Source: Candidatus Bathyarchaeota archaeon (GTDB taxonomy: Archaea; Thermoproteota; Bathyarchaeia; TCS64). Taken from it: a stretch of DNA of 14,414 nt. The position numbers and the translations under genes are program-made. Position 1 is the first letter of the stretch. Each line of letters opens with the position of its first letter. The notes under the pieces are model-generated. The model had not been told where the DNA came from, searched no databases, and saw only the letters and a program-made list of their open reading frames with translations. Shown one piece after another: positions 13,797 to 14,414 of the stretch. Location of the stretch: positions 1-14,414 of the forward strand of contig JAOZIG010000316.1 in assembly GCA_026014515.1 (NCBI GenBank), in the 5' to 3' direction.

Positions 13797-13844
13797 CGCT
13801 TTACGGTTCTAAAGACTCAAATAATCAAAATATGGTGTGTGTAT

Positions 13845-14414
13845 ATGGCTTCCACGGGAAACAAAAGTCGAGGAGGACGACTCCAGTTCATCGACTTCAC
13901 CCGTGGACTAGTAATGGCGATAATGGCTTGGGACCATGTCTCAGGGTTCTGGAACAGGTATCACCTTGGAAGCGAGGGCGTTCAAGGCATGATGAGACAA
14001 CCGTTGAACACCACATGGTTTCTATCAAGATATGTAACCCACTACTGTGCCCCTACATTCATCTTCCTAGCGGGAACCGTGCTGGCGTATTCAACCATCA
14101 AACGTCAGAGCAGAGGAGACAGCGAGCTAAACATCAGCTACAGGATGATCGTCAGGGGAATCATATTACTCATAGCCGAGTCACTGCTTGTCTCCACCGC
14201 ATTTGGCTCACAGACATCATGGCTCTACTTTGGGGTCATCGCGTGTATCGGAGTCTGTTTTATCATATTCAGTGTAGCGCGTAAGCTACCAACTTGGCTC
14301 ATCCTAACCGTGAGCCTAATCATCGTGTTAAATCACAGTTACTTGAACCTCGATTTTATACCCAATGATATCTGGTGGGGACACTATCTCAGAGTCATCA
14401 TACATGAACCCAGC
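13845..14414 (+). CDS. DUF1624/HGSNAT-like membrane acyltransferase, 3' end outside the window
   Basis: 190 codons are visible from ATG 13845 with no stop before the window edge. A basic N-terminus (KSRGGR) leads into LQFIDFTRGLVMAIMAWDHV, the opening signature of the heparan-alpha-glucosaminide N-acetyltransferase/DUF1624 group: an Arg in the first helix and a Asp-His pair at its end. HYCAPTFIFLAGTVLAY is the typical second membrane segment, and at least three more hydrophobic stretches follow. Characterised members move acetyl groups across a membrane to sugars; in archaea they may modify cell-surface glycans, which is inference. No Shine-Dalgarno precedes the ATG, and the TATA-like AATAATC is about 25 bases upstream, so a leaderless start is likely. 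An overlapping frame from 13832 is not coding. Confidence 0.82.
   Translation, partial: MASTGNKSRGGRLQFIDFTRGLVMAIMAWDHVSGFWNRYHLGSEGVQGMMRQPLNTTWFLSRYVTHYCAPTFIFLAGTVLAYSTIKRQSRGDSELNISYRMIVRGIILLIAESLLVSTAFGSQTSWLYFGVIACIGVCFIIFSVARKLPTWLILTVSLIIVLNHSYLNLDFIPNDIWWGHYLRVIIHEPS

Noticed and set aside
13832..14284. 150-codon frame starting at 13832
   Set aside because: It overlaps the acyltransferase gene in another frame; only the frame from 13845 gives conserved membrane-protein sequence and stays open to the window end.

Overview
The window looks like compact archaeal DNA of moderate GC content with a strong bacterial-type gene complement. The archaeal reading rests on three things. TATA-like boxes sit about 26-28 bases before start codons that lack a Shine-Dalgarno (SD) sequence (start codons at 7838, 8035, 11956, 13845). 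A ribbon-helix-helix/PIN toxin-antitoxin pair and a free-standing AlaX editing protein are present. A bare T-run terminator lies at 8746-8750. Other genes do have a Shine-Dalgarno (lemA, both transporters, the Nudix gene), so initiation appears mixed. The lineage cannot be fixed from sequence alone; an Asgard- or Bathyarchaeia-like archaeon is only a guess. No rRNA, tRNA, CRISPR array, insertion sequence or phage gene was seen, and no gene-free stretch exceeds 300 bases.

Layout. Bases 1-1778 (+): the 3' part of a rhamnulokinase-type sugar kinase, overlapping by ATGA a YfcE/MJ0936-type metallophosphoesterase. Bases 1775-4625 (-): a two-gene unit of a thiamine-diphosphate enzyme followed by an M20 metallohydrolase; its end overlaps the phosphoesterase stop through a shared CTAG. 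Bases 4626-4714: a bidirectional promoter packed with short repeats. Bases 4715-5337 (+): a VapB/VapC-like toxin-antitoxin pair. Bases 5339-6791 (-): lemA-htpX, one base apart. Bases 6864-7838 (-): an alpha/alpha-toroid (squalene-cyclase-like) protein. Bases 8035-8739 (+): a zinc-ribbon protein with an unrecognised body.

Bases 8749-9954 (-): a first MFS transporter. Bases 10060-10761 (-): alaX. Bases 10762-10990: non-coding, with a 10-G tract and a 21-base tandem repeat. Bases 10991-11956 (-): a class II fructose-bisphosphate-type aldolase. Bases 11997-13226 (-): a second MFS transporter. Bases 13336-13752 (+): a Nudix hydrolase with a TTG start. Bases 13845-14414 (+): the 5' part of a DUF1624/HGSNAT-like membrane acyltransferase, cut by the window end.

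How the genes fit together. Sugar kinase, aldolase and two efflux/uptake-type transporters suggest carbohydrate handling by a heterotrophic organism. They are in separate transcription units, however, so a shared pathway is not shown. LemA-HtpX is a known membrane protein quality-control pair. I found no convincing large novel system. The best leads are the unexplained TPP enzyme + M20 pair, the kinase-phosphoesterase coupling, the toroid and zinc-ribbon proteins, and a 14-base palindrome TACAG-N4-CTGTA occurring upstream of two genes.
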